Positions 55,151 to 64,000 of a stretch of DNA of 64,000 nucleotides are shown in pieces (position 1 is the first letter of the stretch; every line of letters begins with the position of its first letter). Position numbers and translations under genes: made by a program. Source of the DNA: Agriotes lineatus. Taxonomy: Eukaryota > Arthropoda > Insecta > Coleoptera > Elateridae. The notes beneath the pieces are model-generated. The model searched no databases. It had not been told where the DNA came from and worked only from the letters and a program-made list of their open reading frames with translations. Location: positions 62,001 through 126,000 of the forward strand of contig CALNHX010003298.1 of the NCBI GenBank assembly GCA_940337035.1, given 5' to 3'.

Positions 55151-58100
55151 GGGAAGTTAATTAATTGTAAATACTGTAACTTTAACCGGAATTTTCTCGA
55201 AGAAAGGTTATGCGAACCCAAAAATATTTTATACCATTATAAAGAGTAAAAATTCTCTATCGAATAGTAGTATAACATCAATAGGTTGCCATTTAAAAAA
55301 ATATCGCGGAAAGTCATAACTCAAAAACAAATTAATAATAAAATATTTCGTGTACTTATATCAGTATGTAGATAAAAATTTCATAAAAAACTTCTGTATT
55401 GAACATTTTCTTATAAAATGAATATTAACGACAGCAAATCGGTGTCTCCATACTTTTAACTCTCCCTGTATATATATTTATTTATTATATATTTTCATAT
55501 AGTAGGGGATTTGTTTATAACCACTTGTGAAGTTATACCTAAAAGAATAACACGTCGATAATCACCTAGAATTCATTTGTTTTGTCACTAAATGGCCTGC
55601 CCACTATAAACGTGTTTCAGTTGAACCAGCCTCATAAAAGCATGAAAAATGAATTTAGAAGGCATTATAGTCTGCTGCTCCAAGAAATTATTAAAATCTT
55701 TCATATATGTATGGCAATTATTCTAATTTTTCTTAGTCGTGGGAACAAAACTAATATTCTACTGACAATTAGCTTTTTAAAAACACAGATAATAAAAACT
55801 TAATATTTCCCACGTAAAAATGTGCATTTTTTTGGAGGTCACAATTGTATTTATCAATATAAGTAGTTATTTATCGATATTTTTAGAGATAATTGGATAG
55901 AAATCTATTCATAAATCATGAATCATCGTTTTCACTACCTAATGATAATTTTTACAGGCAATTAGAAATTTAGCAGCTAATAATCAAATTTCTTATTATT
56001 AATTATTTAAACCTGTTAACGATTTTAAATATCAGCAGGGATAGTGACAACTAGAATTAGAATTACATACAATTGTAGTAATTGAACATTTCAAGTCTCT
56101 TAATATGTGTTTATTGATCTTAAAAGTTATTATTTTTGTATTGGTAGGTATGGTATGCCATGGTATTATTAGTGCTTATGAGTTTCAATTGCATTCCATT
56201 GACATCTTGAAAAGTATAATGAAATAGAAAATTAAAAAGAATCGTCTGGATTTTAACCGCGTGTTAAAATATAGTCATAACGCGAATTCCAATGTGTAAA
56301 ACAAAGACTTTAACAAAAATACACTGTGGCCTAATCATATCTAGATAAAAACAGAGCTCATTATCTTTTATAATTTTTTATTTGCCAAGCTACGGAATTT
56401 AATTTTTTACTCTTGTGTGCCATACTAGATTTTCAGTTAGTGGAATAAGCAAATTTTGCTTAGTTATTGTGAATGATTTCAAAATAAATTTTAAAAACCG
56501 CAAACAATTGAATGTGTAAGCTGCGAGGAATGTATATATTGTTGTTTTAAGCTATTGTGTTAAAGTGGCATTGAATTTGCATGTGTTCGCATAAATAAAC
56601 ATACTTTCGCAAACATTGGAGTAGTATTTTAAAATTAATTATAATCTCTAACATGAGATTGGATTAGTCATACGTGCATTATTATTTAAAACAATGGATT
56701 GAAACAAAACATGTACCATTTAATAGATTTACAATTGCTTTTAGTTCCATTTAAATGTTGATGGAACTCTTACTGTACACATACAAATGAAAAAATGCGT
56801 GGTTAAAATAATTGAAAATTAAATGTGCGTATGAATAAAACTGATAGGATTTTAAAAATACGTGATATAAGTTATACCGGGCATAGAATTGGTTCACGCA
56901 CCATAGGGATTTCAATGTTAAATTCTTAATTTTCAAATATTGGCTCCCCAAAGGATTTTAGAGAAAAAGTGTAAATATGTTTCTTGTAGAAAAAAAAATA
57001 CTGTTGTTTAATTTGAATTAAACAGATATAAATTTCAGTCCAAATTTACTAAATATCGTTCACAATTTAAAAGCCAGTATTGTTTCGCAATCAAACGAGT
57101 TAAAGGCCAGAAAACTGTAACTTGCAAATCTCGCAAATAAACGACCCACAATCTCGAGTTCAGCGCACAGACTTGCAAACGCATGCGGAACTATAACAGC
57201 TTACCGCTTGCCGAGTAGTTGTTTTGTAATATTATAATCGTTCCACTAATCTACACTTTGCACTTTAATATGTTGTTACTTAGTTAAGCAATTAATATTT
57301 CTCTTCCAAGCCATAATTAATAAAACGTGAGGCTGCGTTTTAAAGGGTAGAAACACCATCATCCCTTTAAGTGACATTGACTACAAATGTCTTAATACAT
57401 GAATGCAGTCTCATTCATGTGCTTAAAAATTAGGGATAAAGAACCAGTGCAATCAACAGAAACCTGATCCAGCCTCCAGGCATTTCTGTTCAACTGTATA
57501 CAACCATATCAGTGCCTATTTTTTTACTTTACATACAAGGAAATTAAGGAAACTAAAACTGGTACTTTAGCAAAAATAGATAGTGCCTTGGAATCGTTGA
57601 AACAAAAAACAATTGTTAGTTAGCTGTCATGTTAGCGTCTTAAATAATAAATGTAGAAATATTTTAAGTAATTCTGAGTTAATGTTATGTATTCGTTTAA
57701 TGAAAAGGGCTCAATTTTAGTACACAGTCCGGTCTGTTGCACATGCACTGGGAGTGAAGTATGTTTTATAGTTCGATCAGCCTACGTAAAAATGTTGTGG
57801 GTGCCGTGATCGTCTCGTCATGTTTAAAGCAATGTTGTTGCGCTCTCGGCAGTTCAGGTTAGCGGTTTAGGTTAGTTGTTAGGTCTTGATGAATTTTTTT
57901 TTTAGAGAAAAAATACTAAAAGGCAGTATGTTCAACATTACATTTTTGTGTCCACAGTTACATTTTTGCACATACACAATTTACCGGATCGTATACTAAA
58001 CTTTTACCAATGAAAAGATCCAGAAAAAATGCAGTATCGTGGACCACTCCAAAACACCTTGAAATTGTTCACTCAGTTCTCTTTATAACAGCAGCATCTG

Positions 58101-58189
58101 CAATTTGAACTACCATTTCTCGAGCTAGTAATATAGGTGGGTACTAAGTACACACAAATCTTAAACTGCAACTAACCTAGCATAGCTCC
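55151..58189. other. Long AT-rich stretch, no gene recognised
   Basis: About 3 kb without a supported feature. Short frames of 60-75 codons are scattered on both strands and look random. Slightly GC-richer patches at 57120-57220 and 57830-57890 hold no motif that I recognise. It may be intergenic or intronic. Confidence 0.35.
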
Positions 58190-59000
58190 TGCGCATCAGG
58201 CAGAAGTGGTCTATGATACTGCATTTTAGCCAAATGGTAAAATGGTAATATTCTGGTAATAGTGTACGTGCAGTAAGTGATATGTTTGGTGTAGAATATC
58301 CGAATCGACCAATTGACCTGTTGAAAGAACGATCTGCAAATTTGAAGTAACTGGTACTGTAAATAATAAGTGCAAATGTAATAAAAACGCCCTACAGAAT
58401 GTAAGACATCAAGAAAATGCAAACGCTGTCGACGTATTACTTTCAGTACTCTAACTAGCAGAAAATATTGGGGTACACCATATATCTAATACTTACTATA
58501 TTGCTAGCGGCTATGAGTGGGAAACTCACCAAGGAAGTGAGACAGACAACCAACTCTTCAGTGTATAATGTTGAGCTGTGTGCAAGCGCGGCGGCGTCGT
58601 CCGGCCAATGGGGAAGTGGTCAAGTTTAAAATTCGCTTCTAAAGGCGGAGTTCGAATTCTCACGCATGCGCACGGGACGCGTTATACTCTAAGTGAGACT
58701 ATGTCGGCGCCGTAATGTTTTCTGACGTTTTCAGGGCCTACTAGCAATATATGTGTATTATATATATGGGGTACACCACACTACAGTACAAAAATATTTG
58801 AAAAAGCACCATTATGGAAAAATTAGACGAAGATAGAAATTTTTTTAAGGAATGTGTGTTTAACAGATGAGTGCACGTTTACGCTTAACGATGAGCCAAA
58901 CTCGCAAAACTGTAGGATTTGGGCTACACAAAATCCTCACTATTATATATATAATCATGACCCTTGTACCACACAGGTGTCGGGTATACTTTTAAAAATG
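58190..59000 (+). pseudogene. Decayed DDE transposase with DUF4817-type HTH
   Basis: On the plus strand, broken frames give NSVRAVSDMFGVEYPNRPID, comparable to the helix-turn-helix of an insect transposase family, then a poorly kept linker, and after the SINE GVHHTTVQKYLKKHHY-like sequence, a second HTH. The catalytic part begins CVFTDECTFTLNDEPNSQNC and RIWATQNPHYYI, which matches the DES.TF..NG.VNRQNCRYW pattern around the first or second acidic residue. The frame is lost after 59000. The family belongs to the Tc1/mariner-like DDE superfamily by structure. There are many stops. Confidence 0.62.
58481..58766 (+). mobile_element. SINE-like element with tRNA-like promoter and 12-bp target duplication
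   Basis: The direct repeat TGGGGTACACCA at 58469-58480 and 58767-58778 brackets 286 bp. Inside, GGGGAAGTGGTCAAGTTTA is A-box-like and GGAGTTCGAATTCTCACGC B-box-like, ~30 bases apart, with CTTCTAAAG in the anticodon position. The ends carry an inverted TATTGCTAG/CTAGCAATA pair, which is unusual for a SINE. It splits the transposase remnant at 58190-59000. Confidence 0.68.
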
Positions 59001-59034
59001 TTCACGTTTAATTTTATATTCACTTTCCATAAAT

Positions 59035-59205
59035 GAACTCCTTCCATGCCTTTCTATTTTTGGTTAAGGTTGCTGCTTCTTCCCATGATTTGCCTCTCTT
59101 TTGAAGTATGTTACCGATTACTTTGTTCCATGTTTGTCTTGGTCTGCCTCTCTTTCGTTTAGTCTGTATTCTTGCTTCATACACTAATTTGTCACCAATA
59201 AAGTG
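59035..59205 (-). pseudogene. LINE ORF2 C-terminal fragment
   Basis: Minus-strand frame GDKLVYEARIQTKRKRGRPR then QTWNKVIGNILQKRGKSWEE matches the C-terminus of the LINE ending at 52432 (same GRPRKTWNQDI and GKTWEEAKK order). Hence both belong to one family. Only about 57 codons remain; the fragment is cut by the Ty3/gypsy LTR nearby. Confidence 0.75.
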
Positions 59206-59221
59206 GGTTGGTTACGGTGTT

Positions 59222-60055
59222 TGTTAGAAATTACACACACGAATAACTCCACCACTTTTAATATTCTTTATTTAACGCAACGGATTACAGACATAAAATT
59301 AAATGTGCGGATTAGCTTTTTATATTACTACAAGTGCAGAGCGAATAGGTCTGTTTAATCAGGCATACGTATGGGCGGTTGTGGATCTGACACTTGGCCC
59401 GTGGAAACATTCAAAGCAAATGTTCCACTAAGTATGAGATTGATATCAAACGCATCGAGGATTTGACTCTTTGCGTGTCTGTTTAACCAAAGTGGTTTAA
59501 CAGGCGAAGACCTGATATGCAATGCCTCTCTTCAACCCCATCGCTCTGGTTTATATACCCATGTTACACAATTTACACAATATACAAAAAGGATTTTCTA
59601 TTCTAGTGACAACAATGGTATTGTATCTATTGGGCAAAAGGGTCGACACACTTTCACTAGCGCGCACAAGGGTTGGAGTTTTATGATGCACCCACTGGAC
59701 ATTCACTTTCGATTTTTGAAGCTGCAGTTTTACTGCCGTATTGTTCGTCCACTTTCGCTTCTTATTTAGGAAAGTGTTCGTCAGATTTGAGCATTCCTTT
59801 TCGCTTTTGTTTGCAGGAACTCGTGGACGTTTACAGAGTTTCTCTCTTTTGTATTCCGTCGTACAAATCACTTTTTGACATTAGTCGTTTTTACCCCTTT
59901 AGCTCGAAAGTTTTCAAATGGCACTTAAGCTAACTGCTCGCACTTCAAGAATTTTTATTGCACGCACTGTTTAATTTTATGGGCGAGTTTCCTTTCTTTG
60001 GAATTCTTACGCTAACTGTTGACAACGAGTTATTGCGATTTATGGCTTCACTACA
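59222..60055 (-). repeat. 3' LTR of the Ty3/gypsy element
   Basis: On the plus strand it runs from about TGTTAGAAATTAC (59222) to TTCACTACA (60055), giving TG...CA ends. The right boundary is supported by the adjacent polypurine tract. The left boundary is less sure (an alternative TG is at 59218), because the second LTR is not in the window. Length is about 830 bp. Confidence 0.65.
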
Positions 60056-60057
60056 TG

Positions 60058-60068
60058 ACCCCCTTACC
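60058..60068 (-). other. Polypurine tract of the Ty3/gypsy element
   Basis: GGTAAGGGGGT on the element strand lies between the pol stop and the LTR start. It is the expected primer for plus-strand DNA synthesis. Confidence 0.7.
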
Positions 60069-60086
60069 AGTGGTTAAGCCACGAGA

Positions 60087-63000
60087 TTATGCTGCCCGGA
60101 AGTAATCCGGGAAATGTACTCGCCGTCCACTTCTGGTGGTTGTCGTCTGCTTGTTTGTATCGGCGTCTTTGTGCGCCGCGGTGCTGCTTGCAGCTTGCTC
60201 CTGCTCTGGCTCAGCTGCAAGATAGGCGGGTTTGAGCCTATCTATCGTGGTCGTCACTGGCTTGCCGCGGATTTCGACGCTGAAGGTTTTTGCTGCTCTG
60301 GAAATCACACGGAATGGTCCATTGTAAACAGCTTGCAGGGGCTTGCGCGTCGCATCGTTTCTGACGAACACATGTGTGGAAGTCGCGAGATCCTTGAAGA
60401 CGAATGCTTTGCGCTGGCCATGATGCTGAGCTGCAGTCGGGCGTACCTTGTCAAAATGCTCTCTGAGCTGGTTTACGAAATCGGCTGCATGTACGTCTTT
60501 CGTAGCAGTAAAAAATTCCCCTGGTAGTCGAATGTTTTCGCCGTAGACCATCTCGGCTGAGGTAGCGTTGAGGTCTTCCTTGATGGCTGTGCGAATGCCC
60601 AAGAGAACTGCTGGCAGGTGCTCTGTCCATTTGGTGTCTGTGTGGCACTCAATTGCGGCTTTTAGCTGGCGGTGAAATCTTTCTATCATGCCGTTAGCTG
60701 CCGGATGGTATGCTGTCGTGTGCATGTGCTGCGATCCCAAAAGGTTGGCTAATTCCTTGAACAGATTGGAGGTGAACTGCCGGCCGCGGTCCGTTGTGAT
60801 CCGCAGAGGCACTCCAAATCTAGCTATCCAGCTACTGAAGAAGGCTCTGGCCACCGTTTCAGCCGTGATGTCAGGGATTGGTATGGCCTCAGGCCATCGG
60901 GAGTAGCGATCGATGCATGTCAGGCAGTACGTATTGCCTAGCGATGAAGGAAGTGGCCCAACAAGGTCGAGATGCACGTGCTCAAACCTGGAGGAGGGCG
61001 TGGAGAAGTTTCCCACTGGTGCTGCTACGTGCCTGGTGATCTTCGAGCGCTGACATGGGATGCACGTCTTGCTCCAAAGGCTGCAGTCCTTGCGTATGGA
61101 AGGCCATACAAACCTGGAGGAGACGAGCTGCGTCGTGGCTCGAATTCCGGGGTGAGAGAGGTTGTGGAGGGCATCGAACACTGAGCGTCGGAACTGCTTT
61201 GTGACAAAAGGGCGTAGTGTCCCTGTAGTCGAATCGCAGTAGACATCCGCATCCTGATCCGGGAAGTAGACCTTCTTCAAGGCTAGCACGGCCTCAGGGT
61301 GGAGGAATGTCTTCAGCTCGGCATCTGATTTTTGGGCTTTTTCCAGCTCTTTGTAGTTAATTGGGCTGCCTGGAAAAGCTGCTGAACAACCTGCAACAGA
61401 CACACGTGATAATGTATCCGCGGGAATGTTGTCGCTTCCAGCGACATGACGAATATCCGTCGTGAACTGTCCAATAAAGTCCAGGTGACGGAATTGTCTG
61501 GGCGAGGCGCGTTCTGGCTTTTGTTGAAACGCGTATATTAATGGCTTGTGGTCGGTGTAGAGCGTGAACTTTCGGCCTTCTACAAAGTAGCGGAAGCGCT
61601 TCACAGCCGAATAAGCTGCCAGTAGCTCCCGATCGTAGGCGCTGTATTTCTTCTGGGCAGCGTTTAGCTTTTTGGAGAAAAACGCTAAGGGCTGCCATGC
61701 TCCGTCCACATGCTGTTGTAGCACAGCTCCCATGGCGACATCAGATGCATCAACCATTACTGATGTTGGAGCTGCAGGTGCTGGATGTGCCAGGAGGGTA
61801 GCGTTTGCTAGTATTGTTTTGGAGCGTGAGAAAGCTTCTTCCGACTCTGGGTTCCATTGGATTTCCGTTTTTGGCTTTACTTTGGGTCCTTGCAGGTGTT
61901 TATTCATCGGAGCCAAGACTTCTGCTGCGTTAGGAAGGAACCTTCTGTAGAAGTTCAGCATTCCTAAGAAACGGCGCAGCTCTTTAATTGTCTTGGGCTT
62001 GGGCACTTGCTTTATAGCCTCGATGCGGCCTTCTGGGGGTTTAATTCCTTCTTGTGAAATGGAGTACCCAAGGAAGTTGACGCTGGGCTTGCCAAGGTTG
62101 CATTTTGCCGAGTTGATCAGTACTCCATACTCGCTGAGCCTGCTGAAAAGTTGGCTGAGGTGCTCCAGGTGCTGTTCCTCTGATGTGGAAGCTACCAGTA
62201 GGTCGTCAATGAATGCGTAGCAAAAGTCGAGTCCTCTGGTAACCTCATCTATAAAACGCTGGAACGTCTGGGCAGCATTCTTTAAACCAAAACTCATAAA
62301 TGGAAATTCGTACATTCCGAATGGAGTTGTAATTGCTGTCTTGCAGATATCGTCGCTGTGGACTGGGATTTGGTTGAAGGCTCTTACCAGATCGATTGTT
62401 GAGAAGATCTTGCAACCAAAAAGATTGTGCGCGAAATCCTCGATGTGTGGCACAGGATAGCAATCAGCCAGAGTTCTCGCGTTTAGCGCTCTATAATCTC
62501 CGCAAGGACGCCATCCATTGTCTTTCTTGGGCGCTAGATGAAGGGCTGCAGACCAATTACTTTTGGATGGGCGAGCTATTCCTTGATCGAGCATAAACTG
62601 GAACTCTTTCTTAGCTGCATGTAACCTATCCGGTGGGAGTCTTCTAGGCCTGCACGTGACAGGAGGTCCAGCTGACGTAATTATTCGATGTGTAGTGGCA
62701 TGTTTTATTTTCTTAGGCAGAACTGACGGACGCGCGATGTCCGGGAACTTCGCTAGAAGCTTATGGAAAGCCGAGTCGCCGGAAATTGTTTTTATTTGTG
62801 GCGATACACACTCCCGCACTACACCGATTGCTTTCAGCTGCGTTACATTGTCTATTAGGCGCTTGTTTCTAATATCAACAAGTAAACCGAAGTGGCTGAG
62901 AAAGTCTGCGCCAATTATCGGCTTGTCGATGTCTGCGACGACAAATTTCCACGAAAATGTTCGCCTCAGCTTAAAATCTAAATTTAACACTATATGTCCA

Positions 63001-63233
63001 TATGTACTAATTACCGAGTTGTTTACCGCGCTAAGTTCGTACTCGGTACGCGCACGCGGTCCTTTTATAAATGTTCTCGGCAATACACACAAATCCGCCC
63101 CTGTGTCAATAAGAAAAAGCCATTTAGTTGACATATCCGTTAGAAATAGGCGGCGATTATTAGACAAGGAGTCATGTGCCGCGTTTACGAACTCCCCTGA
63201 TCGTTTTTTTGGTAGTGGCACGGCTGAGTGCAT
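60087..63233 (-). CDS. Ty3/gypsy pol polyprotein
   Basis: An open frame of 1,048 residues. Protease with LIDTGADLC at about residues 40-50. Reverse transcriptase at about 190-370: ARPSKSNWSAALHLAPKKD, FSTIDLVRAFNQIPV, FGLKNAAQTFQRFID and the catalytic FIDDLL. RNase H with MVDASDVAMGAVL, YDRELLAAY and YTDHKPL. Integrase with the HHCC zinc site (HNLSHPGI, CIPCQ), core residues in HLDLVGPLP, TDRGRQFTS and NGMIERFHRQLK, and a GPF/Y-like end (YNGPFRVISR). All catalytic residues appear to be present. The frame overlaps gag by 49 bases in the -1 frame, so it is expressed by frameshifting. Confidence 0.95.
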   Translation of the reverse strand: MHSAVPLPKKRSGEFVNAAHDSLSNNRRLFLTDMSTKWLFLIDTGADLCVLPRTFIKGPRARTEYELSAVNNSVISTYGHIVLNLDFKLRRTFSWKFVVADIDKPIIGADFLSHFGLLVDIRNKRLIDNVTQLKAIGVVRECVSPQIKTISGDSAFHKLLAKFPDIARPSVLPKKIKHATTHRIITSAGPPVTCRPRRLPPDRLHAAKKEFQFMLDQGIARPSKSNWSAALHLAPKKDNGWRPCGDYRALNARTLADCYPVPHIEDFAHNLFGCKIFSTIDLVRAFNQIPVHSDDICKTAITTPFGMYEFPFMSFGLKNAAQTFQRFIDEVTRGLDFCYAFIDDLLVASTSEEQHLEHLSQLFSRLSEYGVLINSAKCNLGKPSVNFLGYSISQEGIKPPEGRIEAIKQVPKPKTIKELRRFLGMLNFYRRFLPNAAEVLAPMNKHLQGPKVKPKTEIQWNPESEEAFSRSKTILANATLLAHPAPAAPTSVMVDASDVAMGAVLQQHVDGAWQPLAFFSKKLNAAQKKYSAYDRELLAAYSAVKRFRYFVEGRKFTLYTDHKPLIYAFQQKPERASPRQFRHLDFIGQFTTDIRHVAGSDNIPADTLSRVSVAGCSAAFPGSPINYKELEKAQKSDAELKTFLHPEAVLALKKVYFPDQDADVYCDSTTGTLRPFVTKQFRRSVFDALHNLSHPGIRATTQLVSSRFVWPSIRKDCSLWSKTCIPCQRSKITRHVAAPVGNFSTPSSRFEHVHLDLVGPLPSSLGNTYCLTCIDRYSRWPEAIPIPDITAETVARAFFSSWIARFGVPLRITTDRGRQFTSNLFKELANLLGSQHMHTTAYHPAANGMIERFHRQLKAAIECHTDTKWTEHLPAVLLGIRTAIKEDLNATSAEMVYGENIRLPGEFFTATKDVHAADFVNQLREHFDKVRPTAAQHHGQRKAFVFKDLATSTHVFVRNDATRKPLQAVYNGPFRVISRAAKTFSVEIRGKPVTTTIDRLKPAYLAAEPEQEQAASSTAAHKDADTNKQTTTTRSGRRVHFPDYFRAA

Positions 63234-63979
63234 TTCGTTGCATTGTCTTTAAATCGGCGGTGGTACCAACAGATTCGCGACGAAGATTGCGACCTGGAAC
63301 GGTACCGTTGTGTGCTGTTGCTTCGCGGCTGTTTTTCCCGGCTCATCCGTGCTACTTGCTGGGATAATTCAGCAATTTGCTTGCACAGTTGATTGATTTT
63401 TTCGTCGTCGCCGCGAGAAGCAGTGGATGCCACCTGGAACGTCCTGGGGGTGATTTCGGCAATTTTGTCTGCCAAAGTGGACACGGCTTGGAGGTTGCTG
63501 CTTGATTGCGTCATCAGGATAGCTTGCATGCTATCTGGAAGTCGCCCGATCCATAATGTGCGTATGAAGTTCTCTGGTACCTCGCCGTCTGCTAAATTCG
63601 TGAGATGCCTCAAAAATTGGGACGGTGTGCGATCGCCTATTTCCTCGTGCTCTAGAAGTTGTTTTATCTTCTGCTCGCGAGAAGTGGATAGGCGCTTAAT
63701 TAGAGCCTGTTTGAGCGTCTCGTACATGTCTTGACGTGGCGGGTTGGTGAGAATGTCTTCGACTTCTTGCGCGTATTTATTGTCTAGATTAGCACTTACG
63801 TAATAATATTTGGTGGTATCTCGCGTAATGTTGTTGAGGGCAAACTGTCCTTCTAGTTGTACGAACCACAGTGCAGGTTTTGTTGGCCAAAATGGAGGTA
63901 CTCTGATGTTAGTCCTGTCGACTGAACTGGTTGTTGATTCGCTGTTGGTAGTGACAGATATGTTGCCTTCTGTTTCCAT
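63185..63979 (-). CDS. Ty3/gypsy gag
   Basis: A 264-residue frame starting at the ATG at 63979 (METEGNISVTTNSE). The capsid-like part reads VPPFWPTKPALWFVQLEGQF, KYYYVSANLD and IGDRTPSQFLRHLTNLA, ending with a basic Ser/Arg stretch and CWYHRRFKDNATKCTQPC, a modified zinc knuckle in place of CCHC. By family knowledge the product packages element RNA in virus-like particles. It overlaps pol in a different frame. Confidence 0.92.
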   Translation of the reverse strand: METEGNISVTTNSESTTSSVDRTNIRVPPFWPTKPALWFVQLEGQFALNNITRDTTKYYYVSANLDNKYAQEVEDILTNPPRQDMYETLKQALIKRLSTSREQKIKQLLEHEEIGDRTPSQFLRHLTNLADGEVPENFIRTLWIGRLPDSMQAILMTQSSSNLQAVSTLADKIAEITPRTFQVASTASRGDDEKINQLCKQIAELSQQVARMSREKQPRSNSTQRYRSRSQSSSRICWYHRRFKDNATKCTQPCHYQKNDQGSS

Positions 63980-64000
63980 CGTGAAATGTCGTAGCGGACT

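Larger units (their letters stand above)
59222..64000 (-). mobile_element. Ty3/gypsy retrotransposon (CsRn1-like), 5' end beyond the window
   Basis: On the minus strand the order is gag (63979-63185), pol (63233-60087), polypurine tract, 3' LTR (60055-59222). The gag cysteine/histidine pattern CWYHRRFxxxAxxC is characteristic of the CsRn1 group. Both reading frames are open, so the copy is probably young. The 5' LTR, primer-binding site and target duplication lie past position 64000 and could not be checked. Confidence 0.9.

Overview
The window looks like arthropod, most likely insect, nuclear DNA. It is AT-rich, and host coding exons are isolated islands in a sea of transposons. The clearest host gene encodes an insect-type chitooligosaccharidolytic beta-N-acetylhexosaminidase. 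The mobile elements (BEL/Pao, Ty3/gypsy, RTE-like and Jockey/CR1-like LINEs, mariner, pogo, tRNA- and 5S-derived SINEs, many hairpin MITEs) are those of a large, repeat-rich insect genome. I cannot name the order or species.

Only three host coding pieces are supported: a terminal exon of a class A peptide-type GPCR (4462-4896, +); one long terminal exon of a GH20 hexosaminidase (29236-27496, -), whose signal-peptide exon is not recognised; and a large internal exon of a Ser/Pro-rich protein (45240-46522, +). They belong to separate genes and show no operon-like relation.

Layout. 1-4.4 kb: a 165-bp tandem array and a 5'-truncated LINE ending about 65 bp before the GPCR exon. 5-12 kb: MITEs, palindromes and a dead mariner. 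12.8-19.6 kb: a complete BEL/Pao retrotransposon with two LTRs and a 5-bp target duplication, broken by a frameshift and a stop. 20-26 kb: an RTE fragment, a tRNA SINE, a nearly full-length RTE element with a 13-bp target duplication, and a 5S rRNA-derived SINE. 27-29 kb: the hexosaminidase. 29-37 kb: inverted-repeat elements, a decayed THAP reading frame, a decayed LINE and three composite MITE+hairpin units. 37.9-39.6 kb: a mariner interrupted by an RTE fragment. 40.7-44.6 kb: a Jockey/CR1-like LINE and older LINE remains. 45-49 kb: the Ser/Pro-rich exon, then a spacerless 1,380-bp palindrome. 49.6-53.3 kb: an internally deleted LINE abutting a pogo/Tigger-like element. 58-59 kb: a dead transposase carrying a SINE. 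59.2-64 kb: a Ty3/gypsy element with open gag and pol, cut by the window end.

The most unusual structures are the 1,380-bp palindrome at 47041-48420, bracketed by a 14-bp direct repeat that carries a splice-acceptor-like sequence; a recurring set of near-perfect 100-240 bp palindromes with CpG-rich centres; composite MITE+hairpin units repeated three times; and an inverted-repeat element carrying a GC-rich minisatellite. All names come from reading motifs by eye; no database search was possible.
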